DNA from: Actinocatenispora sera
GTDB taxonomy: Bacteria > Actinomycetota > Actinomycetes > Mycobacteriales > Micromonosporaceae
Reading direction: 5' to 3'
DNA: 64,000 nt
Assembly: GCF_018324685.1 (NCBI RefSeq)
Contig: NZ_AP023354.1
Coordinates: forward strand, 930,001-994,000
Positions within the stretch are counted from its first letter, which is position 1. Each line of letters opens with the position of its first letter. The notes under the pieces are model-generated. The model was not told the DNA's origin. It worked only from the letters and a program-made list of their open reading frames with translations, and did no database searches. Both the position numbers and the translations under genes were made by a program. Positions 17,543-25,649 of the stretch are shown piece after piece.

Positions 17543-19153
17543 TCAACCGTGCAACCTGCCGGCATAAAGCTGGATCTGTAGTGCCAAGCGCACGTCCGGT
17601 GCATCAAGGTCCACCGGGAGCGCGGCACGCAGCCGGCGCATCCGGTAGCGGAAGGTGTTCGGATGTACGTGCAGCTGCCGGCTCGCCGCCGCCGGATCAC
17701 CCGGGTGCGCGAGGTACGCCCGGAGCGTCTCGGCGTACCAGCCGCCACGCGAGTCGTCGGTCGCGAGCAGCGCGCCGAGCGGGCCGATCGCGAGCAGGTC
17801 GCCCAGCGGCACCGCGCCGGTGACCAGGTCGAGTACGGCCGCCGCCCAGGAGTCCTCGTGCGCGGCGACCGGCCCGGTGACGAAGCCCCGGTCGATCAGC
17901 CGCAGCAGCGCCGCGGCCTGCACGGTCGAGCGGTGCAGCTCGCCGAGCCGGTCGACCGGGCCGCCGGCCGCGACCCGTACGTCCGGCTCGGTGCGCGCCA
18001 GCTCGGTGCCGAGCTTCGCCAGCCACGGCCAGGAGCCGGTGTCACCGTGCTCGGTCACCACCGCGTACAGCCGGCCCTCGTACTCGGTGATCGCCGGCCG
18101 CCGCCAGCCCCGGCTGCGGCCGATCGACTCCCACAGCGCCTGCAGCCGGTCCGCGTGCCGGGGCGTACCGGGGTGCGGGTCGTCCGGCGCGGCCAGATCC
18201 AGCGCCACCGCCCGGTACGGGCCCGGCGGCAGGGCCAGGTCGGCCGGGTCGTCGGCCCCGGTACCGGACAGGGCGGCGCGCAGCCGGTCGGCGGCGACCC
18301 GGCGGGCCACGTCGGCGGCGGCCCGCACCCGCAGCAGGTGCAGCGCCACCACGCTCGCGGTGTCGGCGAACGCCTGGACCCGCTCCTCCGGCGGCCGTTC
18401 CGGCACCAGCGCCCAGATCGAGCCGAGCAGCTGCCCGGACAGCCGTACCGGCACGATGAGCCGGGGCATCGTGCCGTCCGGCTGCTCCGGTACGAAGATG
18501 GGCTCGGAACCGCTGCCGAGCCGGCGGAACACGCCGCGGGAGCGGAACTGGCGCAGCACGTCGGCGGGCACCCGGCGGCCGACGATAGTGGACAGCCGGG
18601 CCGCGTCCGCCTGTTCCTGCCGCTTCGAGTAGGCGAGCACCCGGGAGAACTCGTCCTCGATGGTGACCGGCGCGTCGATCACCGCGGCGGCCGCGTCGGC
18701 CAGCGTGAACAGGTCCTGGAACGCCGGCGAGTCGACCGAGCCGGCGGGCGCAGCGACGGTACCGGTGTCGACCAGGCTGCGCAGCAGCCACACCACTTGG
18801 GCCCAGGACACCTGCCGGCGGGCGGTCACCAGCGGCAGCCGCAGCTCCCGGGCCCTGGCTCGGACGGCCGCCTCGCGGGCGACCGGTGGCCGCAGCAGCA
18901 GCGCCGCCGCGCCCCGGTCGGCGCACCGTTCCAGTACGGCCAGCGCCGCCGGCACGTCGTGTACGGCGACGCCGAGGACCAGGTCGCCGGGGTGGATGCG
19001 GTCCACGTCGGACGGGTCGGGGTCGGCGACGACCACGTCGCGCACCCCCGGATCGGTACCGACCTCGACCGGGTCGAGCAGCCCCGGGCCGAGCGCGTCG
19101 AGCACCCACCGCAGCCCGATCACCGCGCCTCCCGCCGTCGTCGTCGCCCCCAT
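17543..19153 (-). CDS. PucR/CdaR-family transcriptional regulator
   Basis: The 536 residues have an N-terminal PucR-like sensor domain (VRDVVVADPDPSDVDRIHPGDLVLG), a GAF-like middle region, and a C-terminal PucR helix-turn-helix: AHPGDPAAASRQLHVHPNTFRYRMRRL (HxNTxxYR core). Members activate catabolic genes for purines, GABA, proline or alanine. Its position upstream of ald on the same strand makes ald a good candidate target, as known for PucR-type AdeR regulators of alanine dehydrogenase. That link is an inference from position and family precedent. Confidence 0.88.
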   Translation of the reverse strand: MGATTTAGGAVIGLRWVLDALGPGLLDPVEVGTDPGVRDVVVADPDPSDVDRIHPGDLVLGVAVHDVPAALAVLERCADRGAAALLLRPPVAREAAVRARARELRLPLVTARRQVSWAQVVWLLRSLVDTGTVAAPAGSVDSPAFQDLFTLADAAAAVIDAPVTIEDEFSRVLAYSKRQEQADAARLSTIVGRRVPADVLRQFRSRGVFRRLGSGSEPIFVPEQPDGTMPRLIVPVRLSGQLLGSIWALVPERPPEERVQAFADTASVVALHLLRVRAAADVARRVAADRLRAALSGTGADDPADLALPPGPYRAVALDLAAPDDPHPGTPRHADRLQALWESIGRSRGWRRPAITEYEGRLYAVVTEHGDTGSWPWLAKLGTELARTEPDVRVAAGGPVDRLGELHRSTVQAAALLRLIDRGFVTGPVAAHEDSWAAAVLDLVTGAVPLGDLLAIGPLGALLATDDSRGGWYAETLRAYLAHPGDPAAASRQLHVHPNTFRYRMRRLRAALPVDLDAPDVRLALQIQLYAGRLHG

Positions 19154-19313
19154 TCTGTCCCGGTACCACCGTGTACCGATCGGCGAGCCGGGTACCCGGT
19201 GTGGTGAGTACGACGGTTTCGACCGGGCACCAACCGGGTAATCTGGAATCGTTCCAGATTATGGCGCCCCGGCCCGCCGGGGCACAAAGGACGGATCACA
19301 AGGGGGAGAGATC

Positions 19314-19781
19314 ATGGCAGCCGTCACCGGCCCACTGTCCGACGAGGCGCGCAAGGTCACCGGCGATGCCCTGCAGTCGGCGCTGGTCGACCTGATCGAC
19401 CTGTCGCTGTCGGCCAAGCAGGCGCACTGGAACCTGATCGGCCCGCACTTCCGGTCGCTGCACCTGCAGCTCGACGACGTCGTCGACATCGCCCGCAAGC
19501 ACATGGACATCGTCGCCGAGCGGGCCGTCGCCATCGGCGTCAACCCGGACGGGCGCGCCGAGACGGTCGCCAAGTCGGCGCACACCAAGCAGCTGCCCGA
19601 CGGGTACGTGCAGGACCGCGACGTGATCGAGTACTTCACCAGCCTGCTGGCCGACATCGTGCAGCGGTTCCGCACCCGGGTACGCGACACCGACGAGCCC
19701 GACCCGATCACCCAGGACCTGCTGATCGCCGCGACCCAGGACCTCGAACAGCAGCACTGGATGATCCAGGCCCAGAAGTAG
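19314..19781 (+). CDS. dps: Dps family DNA-protection/ferritin-like protein
   Basis: This 155-residue Dps protein forms dodecamers that oxidise and store iron and bind DNA. The inter-subunit ferroxidase ligands are seen in SAKQAHWNLIGPHFRSLHLQLDDVVD (His, His, Asp) and HMDIVAERAVAIG (Asp/Glu). The C-terminal helix carries TQDLEQQHWMIQAQK. The ATG follows GGGGGAGAGATC, a strong ribosome site. No long basic tail is visible, so DNA binding may be weak. The gene is monocistronic and is followed by two copies of a 58-bp palindromic repeat. Confidence 0.93.
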   Translation: MAAVTGPLSDEARKVTGDALQSALVDLIDLSLSAKQAHWNLIGPHFRSLHLQLDDVVDIARKHMDIVAERAVAIGVNPDGRAETVAKSAHTKQLPDGYVQDRDVIEYFTSLLADIVQRFRTRVRDTDEPDPITQDLLIAATQDLEQQHWMIQAQK

Positions 19782-19813
19782 CCGCCGAGAGAGTTGATCA
19801 AGGACTGAGTTAG

Positions 19814-19871
19814 TTGATCAAGGGATCGGGACACGTTTGCCCAGGCCGATCCGCACCGATCCCTTGATCAA
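19814..19871. repeat. 58-bp TTGATCAA palindromic element, copy 1
   Basis: Arms TTGATCAAGGGATCGG (19814-19829) and CCGATCCCTTGATCAA (19856-19871) are perfect reverse complements around a 26-nt centre that begins GACACG. A solo TTGATCAAGGA half-site precedes it at 19794. It lies between the convergent dps and gntR genes and may act as a bidirectional terminator. Copies 2 and 3 are at 19965-20022 and 52387-52444. Confidence 0.85.
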
Positions 19872-19964
19872 CCGGGCCAGCGCGGCGCGGCCGCGCCCGC
19901 GCCGTGCCACGCCGTGCCGGGCTGGGCCGCGCGCCGGGGCGGCGTCGATCAAGGACCGGGAGTG

Positions 19965-20022
19965 TTGATCAAGGGATCGGGACACGTTCGGCCAGGTCGG
20001 TCCGCACGGATCCCTTGATCAA
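19965..20022. repeat. 58-bp TTGATCAA palindromic element, copy 2
   Basis: It has the same length, arms and GGGACACGTT start of centre as copy 1, 151 bp away. The preceding TCGATCAAGGAC half-site is also repeated, so copy 1 and copy 2 look like a tandem duplication of a larger unit. The arms differ from perfect symmetry at one base. Confidence 0.85.
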
Positions 20023-20038
20023 CTACGCCGGGGCTTGA

Positions 20039-20716
20039 TCAGGCGTCGAAGGCGGCACCGGCGGCGGTCGGGTCGCCTGCGGCGATCGCCTGGTAGATCG
20101 CCCGATGACGCTCGTACAGGCCGGGCGGCGGCACCGCGTCGGCCGAATCCGGCCGGTCCGGCCAGACCAGCTGCGCCTTGCGCAGCGCGCCCACGACGCC
20201 GGACCGCAGCAGGGTCAGCGCCGGGCTGGCTGCCGCCTCGATCATCGCGTCGTGGAACTCCTCGTGCGCGGTCAGCACGGCGTTCGGCCGAACGTCCCGC
20301 ATCCCCTCCAGCGCCTGGCGCAGCGCCGCCAGCTGGGCGTGGTCGGCCTGCGTGGCCGCCTCCCGGGCCGCCTGCCGGTCCAGCGCGTCCAGCGCGGTGA
20401 ACATCGACTCGGCCGGCAGCCCGGAGAACGTCACCGCGACACCGAGGGTACGAGTCAGCGCCTGCGGGTTCAGCGCCTCCACGTACGTACCGGAGCCGGA
20501 TCGGCGCCGCAGGATGCCGGCCGACTCGAGGAACCGCAACCGGTCCCGCAGCGCGGTACGGCTGACGCCGAGGCGGGTGGCAAGCTCACGCTCGGCCGGT
20601 AGCCGCTCGCCCGGCCGGATCTCCCGGATGATCGCGGCGAGCCGCATCGCGAGCGGATCGGCCAGCGCGTCCGGTGGATCGGCGAGCGGCCCGTCACCCG
20701 TGTACCCGTAGCTCAT
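20039..20716 (-). CDS. GntR-family (FadR subfamily) transcriptional regulator
   Basis: The 225 residues begin with a GntR winged helix: AMRLAAIIREIRPGERLPAERELATRLGVSRTALRDRLRFLESAGILRRR. An all-helical FCD/FadR effector domain follows (MFTALDALDRQAAREAATQ; HEEFHDAMIEAAASPALTLL; ERHRAIYQAIAAGD). The metal/ligand His and Asp residues of FCD domains are present. The ATG at 20716 begins MSYGYTGDG; an ATG three codons upstream is an alternative. No metabolic partner gene is adjacent, so the effector is unknown. Confidence 0.9.
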   Translation of the reverse strand: MSYGYTGDGPLADPPDALADPLAMRLAAIIREIRPGERLPAERELATRLGVSRTALRDRLRFLESAGILRRRSGSGTYVEALNPQALTRTLGVAVTFSGLPAESMFTALDALDRQAAREAATQADHAQLAALRQALEGMRDVRPNAVLTAHEEFHDAMIEAAASPALTLLRSGVVGALRKAQLVWPDRPDSADAVPPPGLYERHRAIYQAIAAGDPTAAGAAFDA

Positions 20717-20813
20717 GGCCCGCATTGTTCCGTGTACTGAGCGGATGTGCGGCCCCCGTACGGCAGGTTTGACCGAATCTTGCCCGCCCGCCCGTCGATC
20801 TTGGCCCTGCGGC

Positions 20814-20967
20814 GCGCCGATCGCGGCCTCGTGGCGGCGCCCAGCCGCGCCGATCGCGGCCTCGTGGCGGCGCCCAGCCGCGCGATCCGGCCGGTGGCGG
20901 CGCCCAGCCGCGCCGATCCGGCCGGCGGCGGCGCCCAGCCGCGCCGATCCGGGCCGGCGGCGGCGCC
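20814..20967. repeat. Minisatellite, about five 30-33 bp units
   Basis: Units beginning GCGCCGATC and ending GGCGGCGCCCAGCC start at 20814, 20847, 20880, 20910 and 20941. The first two are identical 33-mers; later ones are shortened or diverged. They lie upstream of gntR in non-coding DNA. Confidence 0.85.
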
Positions 20968-21097
20968 ATCCTCCCGCCGGTCGTGGACTCGTGGCGCCGC
21001 GCCGAGCTCGGGCCCGCGGCGGCGCGCCGTCGAGGACACGCCGCACGCAGGTTCTCGACCAGCGGGGACGAGCGGGCGGGTTCCTGATCGACGCGAC

Positions 21098-21126
21098 GAG
21101 GCCGCATCGGCGAGCGATGCGGCCTC
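21098..21126. terminator. Terminator-like hairpin
   Basis: GAGGCCGCATCG (21098-21109) pairs perfectly with CGATGCGGCCTC (21115-21126) over a GCGAG loop. It lies between the thioesterase stop and gntR, so it may end thioesterase transcription on the minus strand. Confidence 0.6.
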
Positions 21127-21400
21127 GAAACGCAAGCCCGGGCGGACCCACGACCGCGGAAAGCTTCGTTCTTCCCCCCGTCGTGCAGCCCGCCCGGCTG
21201 CCGGTGTCTCGCCCCCCTGGCCGGTGCCACCCCCCAGTTGCGCCGGCCGCAAGACACCCTGGTCGTCGCGATTTATTCCCGTCGATCGGTACGACCACCT
21301 ACAAGGTTGGTAGCACCGCGCATGGTTGTCAAGAGTTGCCGACGAATTACTCGGCGTAATTTTGCCAGGTGGAGATGGGTGGGTTTGGTATCCAGAGTCG

Positions 21401-21910
21401 CTACCCGGCAATGGTCGACCGCTGGATCATGCAGGAGAGGCGGGCCGTGCAGACCCGCCGGCCGGCGTCGTCGACGACCTCGATCTCGTACGTCGCGAGG
21501 CTGCGTCCGAGCCGCAGCGCCGTCGCGGTGGCGGTGACCGAGCCGTCCCGCACGCCGAGGTGGTGGCTCGCGTTGAGCTCGATGCCGACCGCGCGCCCAC
21601 CCGGCCCGGCGTGCAGCGCCGCCCCGACCGACCCGACGGTCTCCGCCAGCACGCAGGACGCGCCGCCGTGCAGCAGCCCGTACGGCTGGGTGTTGCCGAC
21701 GACCGGCATCCGGCCGACGACCCGGTCCGGGGCGGCCGACAGCACCTCGACCCCCATCCGGTCGGCGAGCGCCCCCATGCTCTCGAAGACCTCGCTCAGC
21801 GTCGCCGCCGTCACTGCCCGCTCGTCCACGCCCGCCGCGGCCCGCTCGTGCACACCCGCCGTCTCGCCCGCGTCCACCGCGCCGCCCCTGACCGTCTCGT
21901 CGTCCGCCAT
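21401..21910 (-). CDS. PaaI-like hotdog-fold thioesterase
   Basis: The 169 residues end in a hotdog domain: DRVVGRMPVVGNTQPYGLLHGGASCVLAETVGSVGAAL, with the conserved HGG and the downstream Glu of PaaI/YdiI thioesterases, then GIELNASHHLGVRDGSVTA. Such proteins hydrolyse aromatic or acyl-CoA thioesters in the cytosol. The N-terminal 36 residues are a low-complexity Ala/Glu/Gly extension not seen in the family core. The ATG at 21910 is the first reasonable start. The acyl-CoA genes at 23.7-25.4 kb may share its metabolic context. Confidence 0.88.
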   Translation of the reverse strand: MADDETVRGGAVDAGETAGVHERAAAGVDERAVTAATLSEVFESMGALADRMGVEVLSAAPDRVVGRMPVVGNTQPYGLLHGGASCVLAETVGSVGAALHAGPGGRAVGIELNASHHLGVRDGSVTATATALRLGRSLATYEIEVVDDAGRRVCTARLSCMIQRSTIAG

Positions 21911-22262
21911 GCCGGCGACGCTACCCGCCTGCCGCCCGGCCGGGAACGTCGTGCCACGACACGTGCCGCACACCACCACGCCGGTACGAACGATCCGGGC
22001 ACTCGCCGCGATCGGTTCTACTCTCCAGCAACGGATCCAAGGCGGGACAGCACCAGATTCGTTGGCAGGTAACCGGACCGGAGACCCCACGCACTCGGCA
22101 CGCCTCCGGTCGTGACCCCGACGGCGCGATCGACTCGACGAAGTACGCCGCCATCGTCCACTATGGACTATCAAGTGCCACGCCGCACCCCAGCAGCGGC
22201 AACCGATCCATCACTGATGAGTCCATAGTGGATAGTTTCGATTCGGGCCGGGATCGATGGGT
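21911..22262. promoter_or_regulatory. Intergenic region with paired TCCACTATGGACT sites
   Basis: In 352 non-coding bases, TCCACTATGGACTATC (22157-22172) and, inverted, AGTCCATAGTGGATAG (22220-22235) share a 13-bp core, which is itself near-palindromic (TCCA-CTA-TGGA). They look like operator sites for an unknown regulator. The rest shows nothing recognisable. Confidence 0.5.
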
Positions 22263-22739
22263 TCAGCCAGGCACGGTCCGCCGCGCCTCGGTGAGACTGC
22301 CGTCGGCGACGTACGAGTAGAACCGGTCGGTGTCGCCGGACAGGTACCCGAGGAGCGGCTCGCGCATGGCCGGAAAGGGCAGGGTCGCGATCCGTTCCCG
22401 GGCGGTCGACAGCGGAACGAACTCGCTGGCGACGACCTCGCCGGCCGGATCACCGGCGAACCCGTCGACCGCCGACCAGCCGGCCACGACGAAAACGTGC
22501 GCCGTGGACAGGAACGACGGCGTGCACAGCTCGGTCACGTGCGCGAGCCGCACCACCGGGCCGGGCCGCAGGCCGGTCTCCTCGACCAGCTCGCGGCTCA
22601 GCGCGGCGAGCAGTGACTCGCCGTCCTCGACCGTCCCGCCGGGCAGGCTCCAGAAACCCCGGACGCGGAACTGCTGGCGCACCAACAGCAGCCGGTCGTC
22701 CCGGACCAGGATCCCTGCCACCGCTGCGATCCGCCGCAC
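22263..22739 (-). CDS. NUDIX hydrolase (MutT-like)
   Basis: The 158 residues open VRRIAAVAGILVRDDRLLLVRQQ and contain a complete Nudix box, GGTVEDGESLLAALSRELVEETGL, with the metal-binding Glu residues. The substrate-binding region SLPGGT and late LGYLSGDTDRFYSYVADG are typical of MutT-like house-cleaning enzymes. The GTG start lies two bases after the upstream methyltransferase stop, so it is coupled to that gene. The substrate is unknown. Confidence 0.9.
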   Translation of the reverse strand: MRRIAAVAGILVRDDRLLLVRQQFRVRGFWSLPGGTVEDGESLLAALSRELVEETGLRPGPVVRLAHVTELCTPSFLSTAHVFVVAGWSAVDGFAGDPAGEVVASEFVPLSTARERIATLPFPAMREPLLGYLSGDTDRFYSYVADGSLTEARRTVPG

Positions 22740-22741
22740 GC

Positions 22742-23692
22742 TCAGCCCCGGAGGGCGATCAGGTGCAGCAGCGGGGCGACCGCGCGGTACGGGTCGGTGC
22801 GGCCGGCGCGGTCCTCCGCGTCCAGGATGGCGGCGAACGTCTCGTCGTCGGGCACCGGGCTGTCCGCGGCGAGGGTGTCGGTGAACACCCGCACGCCGTA
22901 CCAGGTGGGTACGGACAGGCCGAGACCGGCCAGCGCGGCGGTCAGGTCGGCGCGGCGGTCGGCGCGGGCCTGCACGCCGATCCGGTTCAGGTAGCCGGCC
23001 TGCGTGAACGCGCGGCGCGCGGCGGTCCAGTCACCCGTGAGCCCGGGCCGCATCGCGAGCGCGTCCCCGTTGCGTACCAGCAGGGACAGCACCCCGCCGG
23101 GTGCGAGCACCCGGGCCAGGTCGGCGAGCAGCGGGGCCGGATCGTCGAAGTACATGAGCACGCCGTGGCACAGCACCACGTCGAAGCTCGCCGGCCCGAA
23201 CAGCCCGCCCCGACCCCCGCCGGCCGGCTCGCCCCCAGCAGGCACGGCACCACCAGCCACACCGGCACGCCGTCCCCCGGCAGGCACACCGCCGGCAGCC
23301 ACATCGGCGCGCTCGTCCCCGGCAGCCACATCGGCACGCTCGTCCCTGGCCGGCCCGCCGGGCGGCGGGTCCCCGGCGGGCGCGTGCAGTTGGGCGATAT
23401 CGGCGCGCACCAGCGTGACCCGGTCGCGTACCGTGGCCGGTTCGACGCTCAGCGCCGCCTCGAAGTCGGCCAGCAGCCGGTCGGACCCGTCGAGGCCGGT
23501 CACCCGGTGCCCGCGCCGGGCCAGCCGCAGCGCCTGGGTGCCCTGGCCGCAGCCGACGTCGAGCACCCGCCGCGGTGGCGCGTCCGGTACCTGCTCGGCC
23601 AGTTGCCGCGCCACGAGCTCCTGCCGAACCGCCTGCCGCAGCGACCCGAGGCGGGCCCGCCACTCCGGCTCGCCGGCGGCGAACCCGGTCAC
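22742..23692 (-). CDS. Class I SAM-dependent methyltransferase, CmoM-like
   Basis: The 316 residues show the SAM motif RRVLDVGCGQGTQALRLA (41-58), acidic loop VTGLDGSD, and the motif ASFDVVLCHGVLMYF. The pattern LLADLARVLAPGGVLSLLVRNGDAL and GVRVFTDTLA resembles CmoM-type methyltransferases, which methylate tRNA wobble uridine derivatives; that substrate is not proven here. A roughly 55-residue Gly/Ala-rich repeat (ADVAAGDERADVAAGG) interrupts the fold before the FDVVLCH strand. The start overlaps the enoyl-CoA hydratase stop by four bases, and the NUDIX gene follows immediately. Confidence 0.85.
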   Translation of the reverse strand: MTGFAAGEPEWRARLGSLRQAVRQELVARQLAEQVPDAPPRRVLDVGCGQGTQALRLARRGHRVTGLDGSDRLLADFEAALSVEPATVRDRVTLVRADIAQLHAPAGDPPPGGPARDERADVAAGDERADVAAGGVPAGGRRAGVAGGAVPAGGEPAGGGRGGLFGPASFDVVLCHGVLMYFDDPAPLLADLARVLAPGGVLSLLVRNGDALAMRPGLTGDWTAARRAFTQAGYLNRIGVQARADRRADLTAALAGLGLSVPTWYGVRVFTDTLAADSPVPDDETFAAILDAEDRAGRTDPYRAVAPLLHLIALRG

Positions 23693-24429
23693 GACCGGTC
23701 CAGGAACGCGGTCATTCGACGGCGCTTCTCGTCGTCCTCGAACAGCACCGCCTGGGCCAGCTGCTCGATCTGCGGGTGCGCGTCGGCCGGCGCGTCGACG
23801 GCAAGCTTGGTGAGCCGCAACGCGAGCGGTGAGACCTTCGCCATCCGGTCCAGCAGCGCGTGCGCGGTCGCCAGCAGCTCGTCGGCCGGCACCACCTGCG
23901 ACACCAGCCGTACCGCCAGCGCGTCCGCGGCGGTGAGCCGGCGGCCGGTGTACAGCAGTTCCTTGGCGAGCGACTCGCCGACCAGCTGCGGCAGCCGGTA
24001 GAGCGCGCCGGCGCCGGCGACGATGCCGAGCCGCACCTCGGGCTGGCCGAAGAAGCTGCGGTCGGTGCAGATCCGCACGTCGCAGGCGTAGCAGAGTTCG
24101 GCGCCGCCACCCAGCGCCGGCCCGTCGACGGCGGCGACGCTCGGCATCGGCAGCGACCGGATGTGCTGCATGATGCCGTGGTTGATGCCCGCGAGCGCGT
24201 CGTACCGGTCACGGTCGCGCAGCTGCGCGATGTCCACCCCAGCCGCGAAGATCCCGTCGGTACCGCCGGTGAGCAGCAGCAGTTTCGGCTCGCGGGTGAG
24301 CTTGTCGCACACCGCGTGCAACTCGTCGACCATCTCCGCGTCGATCGCGTTGCGCTTGTCCGGCCGGTGCAGCGTGACGACCACCCGGTCGTCTCGCTCG
24401 TCGACCAGCAGCGTCCGGTAGTCCGTCAC
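23689..24429 (-). CDS. Enoyl-CoA hydratase/isomerase family protein
   Basis: This 246-residue crotonase has a first oxyanion-hole strand RNAIDAEMVDELHAVC and FAAGVDIAQLRDRDRYD. The second is VDGPALGGGAELCYACDVRICTD, with the GGG(A)EL motif carrying the acid/base Glu. It hydrates or isomerises enoyl-CoA thioesters in fatty-acid or aromatic degradation. The neighbouring 3-hydroxyacyl-CoA dehydrogenase upstream on the same strand performs the next beta-oxidation step. The product and chain length are not predictable. Confidence 0.9.
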   Translation of the reverse strand: MTDYRTLLVDERDDRVVVTLHRPDKRNAIDAEMVDELHAVCDKLTREPKLLLLTGGTDGIFAAGVDIAQLRDRDRYDALAGINHGIMQHIRSLPMPSVAAVDGPALGGGAELCYACDVRICTDRSFFGQPEVRLGIVAGAGALYRLPQLVGESLAKELLYTGRRLTAADALAVRLVSQVVPADELLATAHALLDRMAKVSPLALRLTKLAVDAPADAHPQIEQLAQAVLFEDDEKRRRMTAFLDRS

Positions 24430-24516
24430 CGTCCCCCTCCGTTCGCCGCGCCGGGTCGGCGTCGCCGGTGCTCATCGACGACCTCCGGCCCAGCGGCCCG
24501 CCGACCGCGCCCGGCG

Positions 24517-25383
24517 TTACTCATCGACGACCTTCTTGCCGTCGACCCAGCGGTAGAAGCCCTGGCCGGACTTGCGGCCGAGCCGGCCCTCGGCGACCAT
24601 CCGCTGCAACAGGTCCGGCGGCGCGAACCGGTCCCCGTACGCCTCCCGCAGCGTCTCGGCGATCGCCAGCCGCACGTCCAGCCCGACCACGTCGGTCAAC
24701 TCCAGCGGGCCCATCGGATGCCGGTACCCGAGGGTCATCGCGGTGTCGATGTCGGCCGGGCTCGCGACCTTGGCCTCGACCATCCGGATCGCCTCCAGGC
24801 CAAGCGCCACGCCGAGCCGGGAGGACGCGAACCCGGGTGCATCGGCCACCACGATCGGCTCCTTGCCCAGCCGTACCGCGAGGGCCAGCGCCGCGTCCGT
24901 GGTGGCCGCCGCGGTGTCCGGGCCGACCACGACCTCCAGCAGCCGCATCGACCAGACCGGGTTGAAGAAGTGCAGCCCGCAGAACCGGTCCGGGCTGGCC
25001 AGGACGGCGGCCAGCGCGCCGATCGCGATGCTGGAGGTGTTGCTGGCCAACAGATCCGGCCGCAGCCGCTCCGCCTCGCGCAGCACCTGCCGCTTCAGCT
25101 CGACCCGCTCCGGTACCGCCTCGATCACCACGGACGGCTCCGAAGGCAGGTCGGCCAGCGCGGTCGCGGTGGTCAGCCGGTCCCGGGCGGCGGCCGCGTC
25201 GGCGGCGTCCTGCCGGCCGGTGCGCACCGCCTTGTCCCACCGGGCGGCCAGCGTCGCGAGCGCCGCGGCGGCCCGGCCGCCGTCGACCTCGACCAGCTCG
25301 ACCTGGTACCCGGCGTTCGCGGCGACGTAGCCGATCCCGCTGCCCATCGTGCCGCCTCCGATCACCACCAGCCGCTCGGCCAC
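24517..25383 (-). CDS. 3-hydroxyacyl-CoA (3-hydroxybutyryl-CoA) dehydrogenase
   Basis: The 288 residues carry an N-terminal NAD-binding Rossmann motif VVIGGGTMGSGIGYVAANAG, then the catalytic segment DRFCGLHFFNPVWSMRLLEVV (catalytic His in HFFNP). The C-terminal helical domain (YRHPMGPLELTDVVGLDV) matches PaaH/Hbd. It oxidises 3-hydroxyacyl-CoA to 3-ketoacyl-CoA. With the enoyl-CoA hydratase 87 bp downstream it gives two consecutive beta-oxidation steps. The GTG/ATG at 25383 precedes AERLVVIGGG as expected. Confidence 0.92.
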   Translation of the reverse strand: MAERLVVIGGGTMGSGIGYVAANAGYQVELVEVDGGRAAAALATLAARWDKAVRTGRQDAADAAAARDRLTTATALADLPSEPSVVIEAVPERVELKRQVLREAERLRPDLLASNTSSIAIGALAAVLASPDRFCGLHFFNPVWSMRLLEVVVGPDTAAATTDAALALAVRLGKEPIVVADAPGFASSRLGVALGLEAIRMVEAKVASPADIDTAMTLGYRHPMGPLELTDVVGLDVRLAIAETLREAYGDRFAPPDLLQRMVAEGRLGRKSGQGFYRWVDGKKVVDE

Positions 25384-25430
25384 CCGTACCTCCCACCGCT
25401 CGACGACGCTGTCGAGCCGACCCTACCGGC

Positions 25431-25520
25431 GCCGCTGTGCACCACCGCCGGCGTCATCGCGCCGCTGTGCACCACCGCCGGCGTCAGCCCACCGCTGTGC
25501 ACCATCGCCGGTGTCATCGC
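25431..25520. repeat. Minisatellite, three 30-bp units
   Basis: Three exact-length 30-bp units start at 25431, 25461 and 25491. Each begins with GCCGCTGTGCACCACCGCCG or a close variant. The array is just upstream of the hydroxyacyl-CoA dehydrogenase in non-coding DNA. Confidence 0.9.
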
Positions 25521-25649
25521 GCCGCCGAGCGCCGGGACGGTTGCGGAGTCGGCCGCCGAGCTCGCGATCTCGCGCACGTGTCCACATAGCGACTGGTAGC
25601 GTGGATTCGGCCTCTAAGTTCCGATCGTCGTGCCAAGTACCGTTGTGTC

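Larger units (their letters stand above)
20717..21400. other. 684-bp intergenic region with minisatellite and hairpin
   Basis: No gene is supported between gntR (start 20716) and the thioesterase stop (21401). The left part holds a 30-33 bp minisatellite (20814-20967). A perfect 12-bp-stem hairpin, GAGGCCGCATCG-GCGAG-CGATGCGGCCTC, sits at 21098-21126. The section 21180-21400 has lower GC and no recognisable signal. Confidence 0.6.

Noticed and set aside
20814-20967. Repeat array considered as a CRISPR
   Set aside because: Units are contiguous with no unique spacers and variable length (30-33 bp); no cas genes are nearby. The arrays at 25431, 40621 and 52445 fail the same test.
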